Assembly: GCF_002878395.1 (NCBI RefSeq)
Contig: NC_061116.1
Span: 126,551,082 to 126,615,081 of the forward strand
Reading direction: 5' to 3'
Length of the DNA stretch: 64,000 bases
Source: Capsicum annuum
Taxonomy: Eukaryota; Streptophyta; Magnoliopsida; Solanales; Solanaceae
Shown here: positions 12,040 to 23,908 of the stretch, piece by piece
How positions within the stretch are numbered: position 1 is the stretch's first letter
Layout: each line of letters starts with the position of its first letter
Translations under genes and position numbers: made by a program
Notes under the pieces: generated by a model
Databases searched by the model: none
What the model was told of the DNA's origin: nothing
Seen by the model: the letters and a program-made list of their open reading frames with translations, nothing else

Positions 12040-12780
12040 ACCTTTTAGATCATGCCCTTCTGACGATCTAAAGTTTATGAAAACTCACATATCCTACTTG
12101 AGGATGGCATGGATGGATCTCATCCAACTCATGAATAAAGTTCCATCGGTCTCTACTAACCCTACTCTTGAAGGTGGCACTCATGTTCAGTTACCTCAAA
12201 AAGAGGTTACCAATGTTGAATTTTGACATTCTATTCATCTATTGACCTAGATAGTGACAACTCTGTCATGCCAGTCTGATCCTTTTAGAACGGGAGAGAA
12301 TAAGGCAAAAGTCGAGAAATAGGTAGAGTAAGAGATCTCAATTTTCTAAACAAAGTGGAGGCCAGCAGTATAGTGGTATGTGGTCCAAGAGAAAAATTCT
12401 AGGGAGTCTTAACTTTTATCCTATGGCTAGCGCTCCCTATCTAAAGCCACTGGGAGGCAGATATTTTTAGAGTGGTAATGCTTCTAGGGCACAAAGAACC
12501 CAATCTCAAGCCGGTTGGACCCAATCCTCACCATCCTACTCTTTTTATAGATTTTGTAATCAGTCACACAGTGGTTGTTGCGAGGAAGGAAAGAATCGGT
12601 GTTTTAGTTGTGGTTAGTTGGATTACATACAGCGGAAGTGTCCCATAAGGATTGTCACTTGGTCAAATAGGATACCAACTTCCACTTCTCTAGCTCTTAC
12701 ACCGAGAGGTGCTGCTTCTAGCTCAGGCACTAGTCAAGATCATCTCAATGACCTCACCATCCTTCAAAAGTTTGAGGTAT
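12040..12780 (+). pseudogene. Element B gag C-terminal part with zinc knuckle
   Basis: It reads through low-complexity Q/S/G-rich sequence with YPMASAPYL-like and QAGWTQSSPSYSF patches to the knuckle CCEEGKNRCFSCG, a stop, LDYIQRKCP (12569-12640). The pattern C..g...CF.CG..gH....CP is the CCHC nucleocapsid motif; its His is read as Tyr here. The open stretch 12618-12902 then continues into the gag-protease spacer, ALTPRGAASSSGTSQDHLN. The same spacer appears in elements A and C. Confidence 0.75.
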
Positions 12781-13515
12781 CTCCTGATACTGACACTGGT
12801 ATGTTGAAAGCTCTCTTCCCATTATGTGTATTGTTTAATTGGTACGGGGTCCCCTTTTTCTTATGTGACTCCATTTACGGCTGTGTATTTTGGTTTAGTT
12901 AAGAGAGTGTTTTGAACACTTTTTCTATTTCTACCTCGATAGGTGACTTTGTGATTGTTAAAAGGTTTATAGGGGGTGTATGGTATCTATTGGTATTTAG
13001 GAGACTTTCATGGATTTGTTTGAATTGAATATGGTAGATTCTGATATTATTCTAGGATGGATTGGTTGCACTCATGTTATGCATTATTAGACTATCAGAC
13101 CAGTAAGGTTGTCTTTGAGCTCTTTGGTGAGTCAGTTATTAAATGGGGGGTGGTTCCTAAGCTTCTAAGAGGAAGTATACATCATATCTTAGAGCTCAGA
13201 GACCGATCTCCAAAGAGGTGTCTCTTTGATTATCTGATCTGGGTTAAAGATTCAAACTCGGAAGTTCCTTTCTTGCATTTGGTTTCGGTGGTGAATGAGT
13301 TTCCTAAGGTCCTTCTTGATGATCTTCATTTTGTCCTTCTAATGGGAAGATTGAGTTGGGGATTAATCTTATTTCGAACACTTGTCTAATTTTTATTCCT
13401 TCTTTATAGAATGGCTTCGGTTGAGTTAAAGGAGCTTAATAAGCAATTAAAGGACCCTTTAGATAAAGGTTTTATCCATCCTAGTGTTTCTCCATGGGGT
13501 GCTTTGTTTTTACAT
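12781..13515 (+). pseudogene. Element B protease and start of reverse transcriptase
   Basis: In one frame it reads LIGTGSPFSYVTPF near 12835-12875, where LIDPGSTLSFVTP is expected, so the catalytic Asp is Gly. The open stretch 13057-13389 gives MDWLHSCYALLDYQTSKVVF, GCLF-like RCLFDYLIWVKDSNSEVPFL and VVNEFPKVLLDDL. Reverse transcriptase begins at 13411 with [20 protein letters not shown] and [12 protein letters not shown]. It then loses similarity at about 13,520-13,590 (a degraded RYRWVN-like patch). Confidence 0.8.
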
Positions 13516-13589
13516 GCATAAGCGGGATGGTTTCCCCTGGAAGTATGTAGGTTATCGATGGGTGAATGAGGAATTTAGGATGTCCTTCT

Positions 13590-14880
13590 TTTGGGGTGGA
13601 CCATATATGTATATTCTATATGAGGTACTCTATTGGTAGTGTATAATGGTTGATAGACGCTGAGTGGAACTTCAGGTGTTGTTTGTAGTAAAGGAATTAT
13701 GTTAGCTCGGTGATATAAATGTGAGAATTGTAAAAGTAGATTTGGTAGGTTAGATATGGTGTACTGAAGGGGTGAGGTTGATGACTTAGAAAAATATGAT
13801 AGTGGGAAAGTTATGACATATAGGTGGGACGTTTAGGTTGAACTGGTGGATTGAGGGTTAAGTTATTGGATGAGTTAGAGCATAGAAGTTTGTATGACTA
13901 TGCTGGTCTCTAGGTAGCATTTGGATGGATGAGGCTTTAGGTATAAAAGAACCAAGCATCCCTAGTGTACGCCCTTAGTGATACCCATTAGAGTGGAATA
14001 TTGTGCTTACTGGTGTAATAAGATGAAGGTCGACGATTAATCATAAATTTTTTTCTAGCGGTGGACTTCAAGGGAAAGTCAGGGTGCATTTACCCCTAGT
14101 TTAGTAATTCCCTCCTATCTCGGTTAAGAGGGTACTATTCTAGTGTTGCACACATTTTAATAGCACTTATGCCTAAGGTTCACATTCTGCATTTGCATTA
14201 TTCTCTAGATATGAATCCCGACCTTGCTGTACATTACCCATGATATACGCGGTCATGTTTTTTTTGGTGTCCAGTCCTAAGGACTCTCACTATGGTGTGT
14301 TATTACAAGATGATTCCTTTTTTATTTATGGCCCAGGTGGTCGTTATGAAGTACCTCCTACCTATTGTGTCGTGTCTCATTTTGGGGGTCCCACCTTGAG
14401 TGGCATAAGTAATTCTCGTACTTTAGTTTCTCAATGACCCTTCTTATGTTAGGCTGGTAGTAGTTGTGGATACATAGTGATATTTTGGGATGAGGGAGTA
14501 GGTTTCTTTGGTGGGGAAGTTTGGGGGTAGCCGTTGGAATTAAGGTTATAGAAAAGAAGAGGGAGGAGAGATAAAGTTATTATCATAGGGGATGGTTAGG
14601 AGGGGAGTAGGCGATGAGGATCTTTATGAAAATGATAGAGGTTACTAAATCTTTGGACGAGTAGACCATGCCGCGGGTATATAACAGGTAAGCTGGAATA
14701 TGTCGATTGATGGTTATACTAAATTATTGTGTTGGGTACTTAGGGATCTGAACTACAGTGATAGGCAGAGTAGTGTTTTGGATGGATGTAAGGAATAGAA
14801 TAAAGCCCTATGGTCTAAGTTAACTCCTTTTAGTTCTGGATGGGCTTAAATATGAAAGTGGTGTATAGCTAGACTCAGGC
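13590..14880 (+). other. Unexplained 1.3-kb block inside element B
   Basis: Between the first part of reverse transcriptase and the integrase end, about 3 kb of pol would be expected. Only 1.3 kb is present, and I could not recognise pol motifs in it. It is G-rich on the plus strand and full of stops in all frames. No terminal inverted repeats, poly(A) or second LTR were seen. It may be heavily mutated pol, a filler insertion, or part of a different element. Confidence 0.35.
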
Positions 14881-15230
14881 TCTCGTAGTGATGTGTCTCT
14901 GGGGAATTGTAAGGTGGATTGGGCTTTTCCTCTAGCATAAGTTTCATTCATTAGATATTTAATGTGTCTGTTATGAGAAAAAGTGTGGGTGATCCTTCGT
15001 TGGTTATTTTCCTCGGAGGGTATTGGTATCTCGGACTCACTGCCCTAAGAAGGTACCAGTGAAGATATTGGGTCAACAAGTTCACCAGTTGCAAACAAAA
15101 GGTGTGGCTTCAGTAAAGGTTCTATGGTGGAACCAAAAGCCCAAGGAAGCCATTTAGGATGCGAAAGAGGACATAGGGTCCAAGTATCTGTGTTGGTTTA
15201 CCGTTCCAAAACTTTGTGTGTATGGTATGT
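14881..15230 (+). pseudogene. Element B integrase C-terminus with chromodomain
   Basis: Patches in shifting frames: MRKSVGDPSLVIFL near 14960-15010, then PKKVPVKILGQQVHQLQTKG, VASVKVLWWNQKPKEAI, a stop and DAKEDIGSKYL (15050-15180). This is the end of a chromoviral integrase: '...SMLkkyvGDPSlv.p...' followed by a chromodomain written '..IL.r.vr.Lr.k.vasVKVLWrNq..eeATWE.E.dm'. It supports the chromovirus call. Confidence 0.72.
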
Positions 15231-15372
15231 TTTCTTCATCTCATCTTTGTTTTATTTCTTTGTTTTCTAACTTGTTTGAAGGGAAATTTTATGTGCATCA
15301 ATGTGTTAAATCATGCTTGTGCTTTCCTTTACCTGTCATTCGAGGACGAATGATCCTAAGTGGGGGAGAATG

Positions 15373-17673
15373 AAACACCCCAAATTTTGACCCTAGCAAA
15401 ATTTCTTGAGTTTTGAACATTCTGGACAACATACGACTTAAGGGTGCCAGTCGCATGCTTGGGTACGGTCTAAGGGCTTTCCACTCGTATGATAATCAAC
15501 ATTGTTGGGTTGGTTTCTTTCCAAGATATAAGTTGACATCATACTAGTCGTATGATAGGGTAAGAGTGGTATCTTGCCAAACCATATGATGTCTATTGTC
15601 TAGTCTAGTGGATTTTGACCAAGGTATAGTTCCAAGGGTATTACTCATATGTTAGGATACGAGTTAAATAGGTGTGGTCATATGATGGATAGTATAGAGG
15701 TCTAAGGTGATTCTAGGGTACGAGATAAGGGTACCACTTGTACCCTAGGGTACAGTTTAGAGGGATAGGACGTACCCTCCTGGGATTAAGTTTTTAGCCT
15801 TTAAACTGAGGGTAGTCCAAACATTTTCTACCCCTAAACCCTTAAGTCCCCATGTTATATAACACTTGGTGGCCTCTCATAACTCACTTGGAAAGATCAA
15901 AACACTTCAAAAATACTCTCTAACTCTCTCTTGCATATTGGAGGCTAAGGTTTTTACTAGTGTTCATCTAGAAGCTAAAGGGGTCAAGTTCTTTTCGTGG
16001 ATCTTTTTAAATAAGTAAATTTGCTCCTCCCTCATTATTATTTCAACTAAAGTCAAGATTTAATGTATGGTTTTCATGGGATAATTGTGGTATGGTTTTG
16101 GGTTTGAATTATATGTTGGGGGTTTTGGTTATAAATGGTTGGTCATGGTTTTCCCATGTCTTAATTATGCTTTTCATGATTTAATGGTAGTTTGAACATG
16201 TGGTTGCATGGGAATGGTAAATTAGTACTTGATTTTGGTTTTGGAAATTGTATGCCCTCAACATGTTTAATAAAATACTTATGGGAATACTTTTGTTACA
16301 TTGTTGAACTTTTATTGAAAACTTTGCATGGTATAAAGTGGTAATGGAACCCTAAATTAGTTTGGATGGTTTTAAATGGTTAAATGGTAAGGTCTTGGTA
16401 GTCATGGTTATGGTTAAATTGAAAGCCTTGCGGGGTACGTGGGAATCCCCCAAGCAAACCTAATAATGAACTCCTTGTAGGGTACATGGGAATCTCCCAA
16501 GTGAACTTAATGATAATGAAATCTCCGAGTACATAGGATTCCAACTTCTTTAAAAGGATTGGATAAGGACATTGCTTGCAATCTATAGTCGGTATGACGA
16601 TACCACTTCTCATAGCCTTGGTTAATAATAAATGAAATTCATGGTTTGGTTATGTTACAATGGTTTTAATTGGGCAATAATGGTGGGGTGTGATTAGCTA
16701 ATCGTGAAGGTGTGAGTCCAATGGACGGACACTGGAAACTCATGTTTGCCGACATGAGGATTGGTCATAGCGACCACATACTATACTTATGGGGTACACG
16801 AGAATCCCCTAAGTTACACTTATATAATATCATAGAGAGCGTAGGGTACACGGGAATCCCCTACTCCTATGGTATATTGTATTCATGCGGCTACACACAT
16901 CGGGACCCATTCAGGGAGTAACATTGGATCCATATAGCCCATGGGTGGTTCTCGGTCGGTTAAGTTATACATACCTATGTTAATGGTTTTAAAGGAATGC
17001 TAAACTCGGTTCCCTCTCCCGGCATGGATTATATATATAAATGTATGGTTGTGAATGCATAAGGTTGTTTACTTGGTTTTAAAAGTTGGAATTATTTTAT
17101 CCTTATCCTGAGTACTTGCTAGCATTCACACACTAACCCATCTTCGGGCGGGTTTATCCCCACGTGATGTAGGAACTAGCCTTACTACTCCTCCTGCTCA
17201 TTGTTCGAATCAGGGACAAGCAGTGCTAGATTGAAATGGTAAGCTTCTATTTTTTCGAAGGCTCCATTTCATGTGATGGACTTCTTTACATACTCTACCA
17301 TTTTATAGACATTGGTTTTTCGCTATGGTCGGGTGCATGTCCCGACTAAATACCCTTTGGTTTGGTTTAGAGTCTTTGAATGGACAATTGTGGACTTGGG
17401 TATAGAACTATTTTAATATATATATATATATACACATTGAGTTATCATTTTTTGTTTGGTCGGTTATTGGATGGATTGACTTGGTTGGGTTGTTCTAGGA
17501 AGTAGACACATCCCAAAGTCATTATATCTTCAAATATGCTATCGTGTTATATGTTTGGAATTCATCTGACTTAGGGTATATGTTGGTTAGTTGGATTGGG
17601 TATTGGGGTGGCCTCCGGTCCTGGTTGGACTTGAGATGCTCATTATGACAAGACCCTGCTTCGTGTCATGTCA
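15373..17673 (+). repeat. Element B 3' LTR (about 2.3 kb)
   Basis: It begins tgaaacaccccaaattttga after the purine tract aagtgggggagaa and ends cttcgtgtcatgtca. A cluster of tatgatag/gggtacgag/gtaccctag words fills about 15540-15760, and a TATA box, tatataa, is at 15856-15862. Later it carries several copies of ggggtacatgggaatccccc-type words between 16430 and 16870 (a loose internal repeat), and a TA repeat at about 17418-17432. The rc of its end is homologous to the end of A's LTR. Confidence 0.82.
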
Positions 17674-17890
17674 AGGCATGATCTGTAAAGAAAACAAATA
17701 GGATATAGAGAGACACAAAACCTTAGACTCTACAGCTTGAAATAGAACAAAGAGAAACAGAAACTTTCCTAAATGCCTCGTAGCTTCTCCCTTATAAATA
17801 TAGCGCGTTACACACCCATAAATGAGATGCTAATTGACACGACTTTGTTGGACATCCATTAACACCAAACCTAGACTTTGATACAACCTT
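17674..17890 (-). promoter_or_regulatory. Element A leader and degenerate primer-binding site
   Basis: Read on the minus strand, this is the untranslated leader between A's 5' LTR and its gag. It aligns with element C's leader (24560-24771). The primer-binding site at 17875-17886 reads ttgtatcaaagt, a decayed form of TGGTATCAGAGC, the initiator-Met tRNA complement. The gag ATG of A is at about 17678. Confidence 0.65.
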
Positions 17891-18182
17891 TTTCAGGACC
17901 CGAACTAGGTTCTAATCATGATGGGTATCTCAAGTCCTACGTGGATCGAAAATCAGCCCCTGCACCTAACCAAACCAAATACCCCACACCCTATGGTCGA
18001 CTGAATTCTGAACATATAACAAGATAACGTACAATAGTTTAAGAAAGTTTTGAATGCATTTCTATAACCGACCATCGACGACCAGCAAAACAATCGACCG
18101 ACACCACCCAATAGCCACAGTAGTCCAAACAAAGCCTTCTAAACAATGAATCAAAACTGAAAATCAATAAAGTGTCGGGACA
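17891..18182 (-). repeat. Element A 5' LTR, 3' portion (left of element C)
   Basis: This aligns with 6937-7205 in A's 3' LTR, including 'gggtatctcaagtcc' and 'ataaccgacca'. It stops at 18182 where element C is inserted, and the LTR resumes at 27431. Confidence 0.78.
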
Positions 18183-21100
18183 TGACTTGACTCGAAATCG
18201 GTCCCTGTCGTATGGTCACCTCAAGCATACATATACTGGAGGTCGCCCCGTAACCCACCTTAATTATCATCACAACAACCACAAGGGTCGGATAAATCCC
18301 AACCTTATAATAAGATAGCAGAAATATAAGGCTAATAGTCAACACTTAGATAATAACTAACATTTCATTAATGCCAATAGTCTATACCCAAGTCCACATC
18401 CACAAAACCTTTAACCAACTGAAGTCAATAATATGTCGGGACAAGCCCCCGATAATAGAAAAGTACTAAATCTATACAAGTCTTCAACACAGAGTAACAT
18501 GACTATGAAAGGTAGGTGTTTTCTAGAGTATGGAAGCTCACCACTTCAAGGTCAATACCCAAACTCGTCAAAAACCTATTCACTGTGTAGAAGAAGAAGA
18601 AGAAGAAGATGCTCTGGCCCTCATGCCGCGTGGGGATATAGCATCTGGAGATGGTTAGTGGTTGGAGTGCTAGCATGTAACCCAAGGATAAGAATAAAAT
18701 AGCACATTTGTTCAATCTAAGTCAAAGCGTTACATGCAGTCACATTTACATAAGTATAGGCATACATGAAGGTTCATGTACGCGTATTTACACAACGAAC
18801 CAAAGCATGGGACAAGTTATAACATGCATCCTCAAATCATTCATTCATGATACATGGAGTAAAGAACTTTCAATCTTCCACCTTACTAATTTTATAACCT
18901 TAAGCTTCATCATTACATTAGGCATGGGGATCCGAACCCAAACCTACTCAACCAACACATTACATTCGACCGAGTCCACCAAGTTAACCAATTCAACCAA
19001 TTTAACTAATTTTCTTTGGCAAGGGACTCGGGCTACAAGCCATCTCATTGGACTAGAAAATTGAATCACTAGTCATCACATTGGACTAGGAAATCAGATA
19101 ACTAGCCATTTCATTAGACAAGGAACAAGAATCACTCGCCGTTTCATTGGACTAGGAACTCGAATCGCTAGTCATTTCACCGGTCTAAGAACTCGAATCA
19201 CCATCTATTTCATTTGACGATATATTTTAACCTCTAGAGATCTCTTCGGACAAGGAACTCGAATAACTAGTCATATTACCAATCAAGGAACTCAAATCAC
19301 TAGATGTGTCATTAGACAAGGAACTCAAATCACCCGTCATTTTATAGGACTAGGAACTCGAATCACTAGTCAAAATTGAATCGCCCGTCATTATTAGTAA
19401 CCATTTGAACTCTTGACCCATTAGTTCAAGTATTTACCCTCGTACAATTTATATCACATTTTAGGACTTTAGCTCAATTAGCCTATTCAACACTATACAT
19501 GACCACCTGGTCCTCATGGGAGCCTTCATTGCTTAACCATTTTAATAGGTCGATGCCTTAACTTATTTCATCATACAATTCAATTCATGGTCATCAAGAT
19601 CCACATGGTACCATAAGGTATTCATGGAAATATTTATCGATTAAACACTTAGTTAGGCTAACGCCTCAATACAAGTCATTATTCAATTCAATCGGCGGTC
19701 ATCAAGACCCTTACTAACTCATTCATTCATCATTAACATTTTAATGTCATATATTAGTTCCACACATAATTTCAAGTTCAAGCTTAAGGAGTCGAACCCT
19801 TTTCTTAGCCATCAAACCAACATGGCCATAGTTTAATAAATTACATGGCTAACAACATCAAAACAATACCAATTATCAACTATTCATACTTATGGGTCCG
19901 CCACCCCATTTAAAGCCATAAGCTAATCCATTGCATGATTTACAAGTTTCTTATCGACCGTTTACCAAGAATTTACAATCATAATAACTCAATACATGGC
20001 CAACAAGGTCTTTACCATCCATCTACAAGTTCTCACATTCATTTAGTTCTTATCATGACTCTTTCATGTTCATTAGACTAATTTCATAGATACACATTAG
20101 ACCTTTACAAAACCATTTAACCACTAATCACTTCAATAGACTAAATACCTTGATTCAACTCATCATTAATTACACTTACGGTCATCAAGACCCGCATAAC
20201 CATTCACATTTCATTAGCAAGCTTACATCACATTATCACCATGTTTAGGCTCAACACACATATCAAATTCATTTTTATGTTTAGGGGTTTCAACCCCTCA
20301 CTAGTCATTAACCCAACAATGGCATCAATTACACAATACATGGCTCACAATACCTTTATGATATCATTCATCAACCATTCATACTTATTGGGCCATTGTC
20401 ATAGTTTAAAACATCACAAACAAGTGACTAGATAATTCACTTAGACATTTTCACAAACACCTTATGTGCATACCTTTAACAGGGCTATTTTTATGGTAGA
20501 AATCATTGAAATTAGGGTTACCCAAGCCCCCATGTTAAACCACATACAATAAGAACCCATATAGGTAAACCATCTTTAAAATGTATAAACACAAGTCTAG
20601 GAAAGAATCATAATTATTCATTATTAGGCAACAAAACCCTCTTCATTTGATTTCAAAATCACCATATACACTTACTAATCCAAGTGTAAAATACATGGGT
20701 TTAGAGCATATTAACAAGGGAAAGAGTTACATGCCTTAAACAAGTTGATCCGCCAAGAACTTGACTCCTCTTTATCTTTTAGATGAGCAACCTCCAAACC
20801 CTAGCCTCTAATCTTGCTTCAAGAAGCTTTTAGAGTGTTTTGGAATGTTTGAGTCATGTAAATGAGGGCTTTGGAGGCTACAATGTCTTATATAGTAAGA
20901 AGACTTGGGGTTTTAAGGAAGGGAAATGACCACAAGGCCCTTGGTTAAAAGCTGGAAAATCACCCTGTCTAGGGGTACAACTCCCCCATTTGACACATAA
21001 GGGAACCGTACCTTAGGGTACGATTGATACCCTAACTCGTACCCTAGGATCTTTCTAGGCCTTCTACACTGGTTAGGGTATGAGTGGACACCCTTGAGTT

Positions 21101-21403
21101 GTATCCAAAGGGTACGACTCATACCCTATTCATATTTACCACTCGTATAGAAAAGAGTCCACTACCCATTAGGTGCCATGCATCATACGACTCACCTAGG
21201 TACGACTTATATACATAGGATATGATTGAGGGGAGACCAAGTTGTATTGGGGACAGAATACCATCTTCCTAAGATTCTTAGGGTATGATAGGGGAGAGAC
21301 GAGAGGATGTGAGTCGTATACAAAGGGTACTAGTGGATTGTCCAATCGTACCTTCGTCAACATACTCAAAACTCAAAAATTTTCGTAAGGCCACAATCTT
21401 GGG
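18183..21403 (-). repeat. Element C 3' LTR (about 3.2 kb)
   Basis: It matches the 5' LTR (24772-27430) along most of its length but is about 560 bp longer, partly because its 33-bp repeat array is longer. It holds a GAA-type microsatellite at 18589-18611, the array at 19024-19399, a TATA box (minus-strand ctatataag, 20895-20887), and a cluster of gggtacgag/ctcgtaccc words upstream of it at 20960-21340. At 21403 it joins integrase-end sequence with loss of the purine tract. Confidence 0.8.
19024..19399. repeat. 33-bp tandem array in C's 3' LTR (about 11 units)
   Basis: Units of about 33 bp follow the consensus ggaactcgaatcactagtca followed by tttcattggacta. About 11 full units are visible, each diverged by several bases. 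It lies in the R/U5 side of the LTR on the minus strand. The matching array in the 5' LTR has about seven units. Confidence 0.8.
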
Positions 21404-21844
21404 TAGGATCATTCATCTGCGAATGATGGGTAAGGTAAGCATAAATGCAAGTTAACACATTGGCATACACTGACTCAATCTTCAACAAAATTAGGACAAA
21501 GCATACAACAAAGTTACAACACAACACATATCATGATCATCATTAATCAACCTTTTCATTTCATGGATCCTTGAGGTTCAAACCCATCATTTATCAAAAT
21601 ACTTAATTAATTCAAAGCTTAAGGGATTGATCCCATTGTCTTTCAAAGATATAAATCAACTCAAACATTTGGAACTCGAATTCCTTGTCTAACAAAGACA
21701 TCAATCAATTACAAGCATCGGGGATTTCAACTCATTGTCTATCAAAGACATAAGCCAAGTTAGGAATACCAATACACATCTCAAACATGAGTTTCCAGAA
21801 TGGAATATAACTGTGGATACTTGGACTTCATGTCCTTCTCCACC

Positions 21845-22344
21845 TCCCAAGTAGCTTCCTCAGACTATTGGTTCCCCCCTAGGACCTTCACCAAAACCAC
21901 TTTTATCATTCGCAACTGGTGAACTTTCCGATCCGAGATCCTCACCAGGATCTCCTCATAGGACAAAGAGTTCAAAATATCAACATTCTCCAAAGGAACA
22001 ACCAATGAAGGGTCACCCACATATTTTCGCAACATAGAGATATGGAAAATCGGGTGAATTGAGTTTATACTAGAAGGTAACTCCAGCTCATAGGAAATAT
22101 TCCCGACCCTTCTAATAGTTAAGTAGGGACCAATATACCAGGGACTAAGCTTCCTTTTCTTACATAAGCGCATCACTCCCTTCATGGGAGATACTTTCAA
22201 GAATACCCAATCACCAACACTAAACTCCAAGTCCCTACGCCTTACATCCGCATAGGACTTTTGGCTACTTTGAGCGGTTTTCAACCCATTATGAATCACC
22301 TCCAAGTTCTCTAAGGCTTGGTGAACTAGATTGGGGTCAAGCAA
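21845..22344 (-). pseudogene. Element C integrase C-terminus and chromodomain
   Basis: A 159-residue open frame holds LENLEVIHNGLKTAQSSQKS, YADVRRRDLEFSVGDWVFLK, MKGVMRLCKKRKLSPWYIGP, VGNISYELELPSSINSIHPI, FHISMLRKYVGDPSLVVPLE and a chromodomain start EEILVRISDRKVHQLRMIKV followed by VLVKVLGGNQ. It is the best-kept coding segment of the chromoviruses here. The start Met is internal to integrase, so this is a remnant frame. After VKVLGGNQ, a chromodomain end (E.ATWE.E.dM) is visible in another frame near 21850-21800. Confidence 0.88.
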
Positions 22345-22689
22345 CTTACCTTTACCAACCTCATACCTTCAAATAGGAGAGCAACATCTCCTACCTATAA
22401 TGCCTTAAAAATGCACCTTAGAATCTCCCCCACTTGGGGACCTCTGCATTCTCTATTTCAAACCATCACCATGCTCCCCCGAGCCAAAACCAATACAAGA
22501 AGGGTCACGGAAGGACTAAAGTACAAGAACCCCTCCCGCCACTCATGGCAAGAATCTCCGTAGAGAACAATACTATAGATACAAAGGGCTTCATTGCAAC
22601 CACCTAGGTAACAAATGAGACCCACTCTAACACAATACACCAAAGAAAGAGTCCTTAAGACTGGGCACTAAAAGACACACCACCACATA

Positions 22690-23120
22690 ACTTTTGGGAA
22701 TCTACCATGATCCCTTTACTAGAGATTGGTAATATTACCAAGAAAAGCTACGATTTTCAACCAAAACTTATACCTGGAGAACTTGTCATACAAACGATGA
22801 TCCTTCAAAGTTTGAAACACAACACGGAGGTGATCGATATGACCCGCCTCACTTTTAGAATAGACTAAGATGTCATCAATAAAGACAATGACAAACATAT
22901 CCTAGAATTGATAAAAGACCTTATTCATCAAGTTCATAAATGCCACTGGGGCATTGGTTAACCCAAGGGGCATGACAAAATACTCGTTGAGGCCATTCCA
23001 AGTTCTAAAGGCAGTCTTAGGGATATTCGCATCCCTAATATTAGGCTGATGATAACCCAATTGGGATCAATCTTAGAGAAACAATTACAATTATTATTTA
23101 TGATTACTTGGTTCAACCAA
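22690..23120 (-). pseudogene. Element C reverse transcriptase fragment
   Basis: Minus-strand reading gives [28 protein letters not shown], a stop, DMFVIVFIDDILVYSK-like, then DHLRVVFQTLKDHRLYDKFS and YKFWLKIVAFL. The catalytic F-I-D-D motif is intact (near 22877-22866). The fingers lie upstream near 23110, and downstream the frame is cut by a deletion that removed RNase H and most of integrase (22345-22690 is only weakly recognisable). Confidence 0.82.
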
Positions 23121-23229
23121 CAAAAGTCAATGCACACACGAGGGGAACGATCCTTCTAGCGTACAAACAATACGGGAGCACCCCACGGATACATACTAGG
23201 GCAGAAAAAATCTTTATGTATGAGGTATT

Positions 23230-23777
23230 TCAATTTCTCCTTAAGTTTTCTAACTTAACCGAAACCATTCTACAAAGAAGGAATAAGAGTTGGACAAGCA
23301 TCCAAAACCAAGCCAATTCAAGCACCTCAGAAATCTCATTATCTGCAGGAAGACAATCTAGAGAAAGCTCTTCTGAGTTAAAATCTTTGACTCTAACCAA
23401 ATGAAACAAACATACCTTTGAAATCAACTTTCAGGCTTTAAGATAAGAAATGACCCTTCCCTTAGGCACTAAAGAACCACCTTCCCATACAATGATTGGC
23501 TCATTAGGGAATTTAAATGTGACCCTACGGGTTTGACGACCTAAGGGAGAAAAATATAAATGTAACCCATCCAAGCCCCAGAATGATATCAAAGTCAATC
23601 TTATTCGACTCTAAGAAGGTCACAAGAGTATGACTACCACCAACAGATATCACACCCCCCTATAGACTCTTTTTAAAAACCATAGAGTCTTCTTTCGGGG
23701 TAGAAATAGATAAAGAACTGACAGACTCGCAAGACTAACACCAAGGTGGACAGCCACATTCGGGGTCACAAAATAAG
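23230..23777 (-). pseudogene. Element C protease and protease-RT linker
   Basis: Read from 23777 down: a protease segment near 23600-23480 (patches like WLGWVTFIF..RSSNP and F-P-N-E-P) and then, at 23427-23230, the linker MISKVCLFHLVRVKDFNSEE and LSLDCLPADNEISEVLE. The latter is the 'kGclyhLvRVkDsn.e.psl.svPvvnEFpeVfp' stretch of chromovirus pol. Frames shift and no full protease is left. Confidence 0.68.
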
Positions 23778-23908
23778 GAGTAGACCCTGGGTTAAGAAAA
23801 CAATACACATCATAAGGGAAAAGTTTCAATATACCTTTGCCAGAGTAGACCCTGGGTTAAGAAAACAATACACATCATAAGGGAAAAGTTTCAATATACC
23901 TTTGCCAG
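23778..23908. repeat. Perfect 65-bp tandem duplication in element C
   Basis: The 65-bp unit beginning gagtagaccctgggttaaga is repeated head to tail with no visible mismatch (copies start at 23778 and 23843). It lies across the protease start on the minus strand. A 65-bp step is not a multiple of three and shifts the frame. The lack of divergence suggests it arose after the element had decayed. Confidence 0.88.

Larger units (their letters stand above)
11832..17673 (+). mobile_element. Element B: chromovirus (Ty3/gypsy, Tekay/Del-like) inserted in A
   Basis: B sits exactly at A's gag start. The flanks AGGCC (11827-11831) and AGGCA (17674-17678) are a target duplication with one change. Joining the flanks restores A's sequence, which aligns with the matching place in C (24530-24565). 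B has a 5' LTR remnant of about 140 bp, gag tail, protease, the start of reverse transcriptase, an unexplained block, the integrase end with a chromodomain, a polypurine tract (aagtgggggagaa) and a full 3' LTR of about 2.3 kb. The primer-binding site and gag N-terminus are deleted. Confidence 0.85.

Noticed and set aside
19024..19399. Regularly spaced repeat that could suggest CRISPR
   Set aside because: Units are contiguous with no unique spacers, and they lie inside a plant LTR.
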